Of a stretch of 15,789 nucleotides of DNA, positions 15,570-15,789 are shown one piece after another (within the stretch, counting starts at the first letter, position 1; each line of letters starts with the position of its first letter). The position numbers and the translations under genes were made by a program. This DNA is from UBA4923 sp964486135 (GTDB lineage: Bacteria > Bacillota > Clostridia > Saccharofermentanales > DTU023). The notes below the pieces were generated by a model that ran no database searches, was not told the DNA's origin, and worked only from the letters and a program-made list of their open reading frames with translations. Location of the stretch: positions 1 to 15,789 of the forward strand of contig CAZAKT010000035.1 of NCBI GenBank assembly GCA_964486135.1, given 5' to 3'.

Positions 15570-15789
15570 ATGGAATACCTCTCTGTCGAACAATATGCCG
15601 AAACCCAAGGCATTCACCCTCGTACGGTGCAGCGCCGCTGTAAGGCGGGACTGATCCCCGGCGCCCGCAAGCTGGGCAACAACTGGCTCATCCCCCAATA
15701 CTCCGGACCAACAAATTCTGAAAGGGAGGAAATTCAGCCATCGGCCCCTACGATTGCCTACCTTAGCTTCACCAGCGGTCAAGCCGATG
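15570..15789 (+). CDS. Helix-turn-helix (MerR/excisionase-like) DNA-binding domain protein, truncated by window edge
   Basis: A plus-strand gene opening with ATG at 15570, with AGGA seven bases upstream, runs 73 codons off the right edge with no stop. Residues 1-42 form a compact winged-helix domain of the HTH_17/excisionase type: LSVEQYAETQGIHPRTVQRRC is the helix-turn-helix, and the following GLIPGARKLGNNWLIP is the wing. The region after about 45 is Ser/Pro/Glu-rich and looks like a linker to an unseen C-terminal domain. Proteins of this kind in Firmicutes occur as small regulators or in mobile-element and restriction modules; which applies cannot be told here. It is the only gene on the plus strand, divergent from the ABC operon, and marks a change of locus. 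Confidence 0.7.
   Translation, partial: MEYLSVEQYAETQGIHPRTVQRRCKAGLIPGARKLGNNWLIPQYSGPTNSEREEIQPSAPTIAYLSFTSGQAD

Overview
The window looks like a piece of a fairly GC-rich Gram-positive anaerobe, most likely from the Firmicutes/Clostridia, and quite possibly from a metagenome assembly. The reasons are strong AGGAGG-type ribosome binding sites, tightly packed operons, a GntR/UTRA regulator, FdrA/DUF1116 proteins, and an ABC efflux set with no outer-membrane partner. The lineage is an inference. No RNA genes, insertion sequences or CRISPR arrays were seen.

Almost everything is on the minus strand, so transcription runs right to left. (A) 11324-7520: an opine-dehydrogenase-family oxidoreductase, then a large single-chain protein with an N-terminal cobalamin (B12)-binding domain (DxHxxG motif) fused to a glutamate-mutase-like barrel, then a GntR/UTRA regulator. 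(B) 7375-1: a DUF1116 (YlbE/AllG-type) protein, FdrA, a 55-residue protein equal to the detached C-terminal tail of FdrA, an M20 metallohydrolase of the YgeY type, then an acetoin-dehydrogenase-type complex: E1-alpha, E1-beta, a short-chain dehydrogenase, and an E2 cut off by the left edge after its lipoyl domain. Between A and B (7376-7519) are two near-identical 19-bp operator-like sites bracketing a plausible extended -10 promoter, so the GntR protein probably controls operon B. A degenerate copy of the site lies upstream of operon A.

Taken together, A and B look like one catabolic pathway: B12-dependent rearrangement of an amino-acid-like substrate, an NAD(P)-linked opine-type oxidoreduction, acyl/carbamoyl or CoA transfer by FdrA/DUF1116, hydrolysis of an amide or ureido bond by the M20 enzyme, and CoA-dependent cleavage of a hydroxyketone or 2-oxo intermediate by the AcoAB-type complex. 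Each family is recognisable. The combination, and the substrate, are not known to me, and this is the best candidate for an undescribed system.

(C) 15051-11602: a three-gene efflux/export operon (membrane fusion protein, ABC ATPase, MacB-type permease) ending at a hairpin terminator. Between A and C, positions 11454-11466 match the 13-base 3' end common to Illumina TruSeq adapters, so the join between the catabolic region and the ABC operon may be an assembly artefact. (D) 15052-15569 holds no convincing gene. At 15570 a plus-strand gene with an N-terminal helix-turn-helix domain starts and runs off the right edge.
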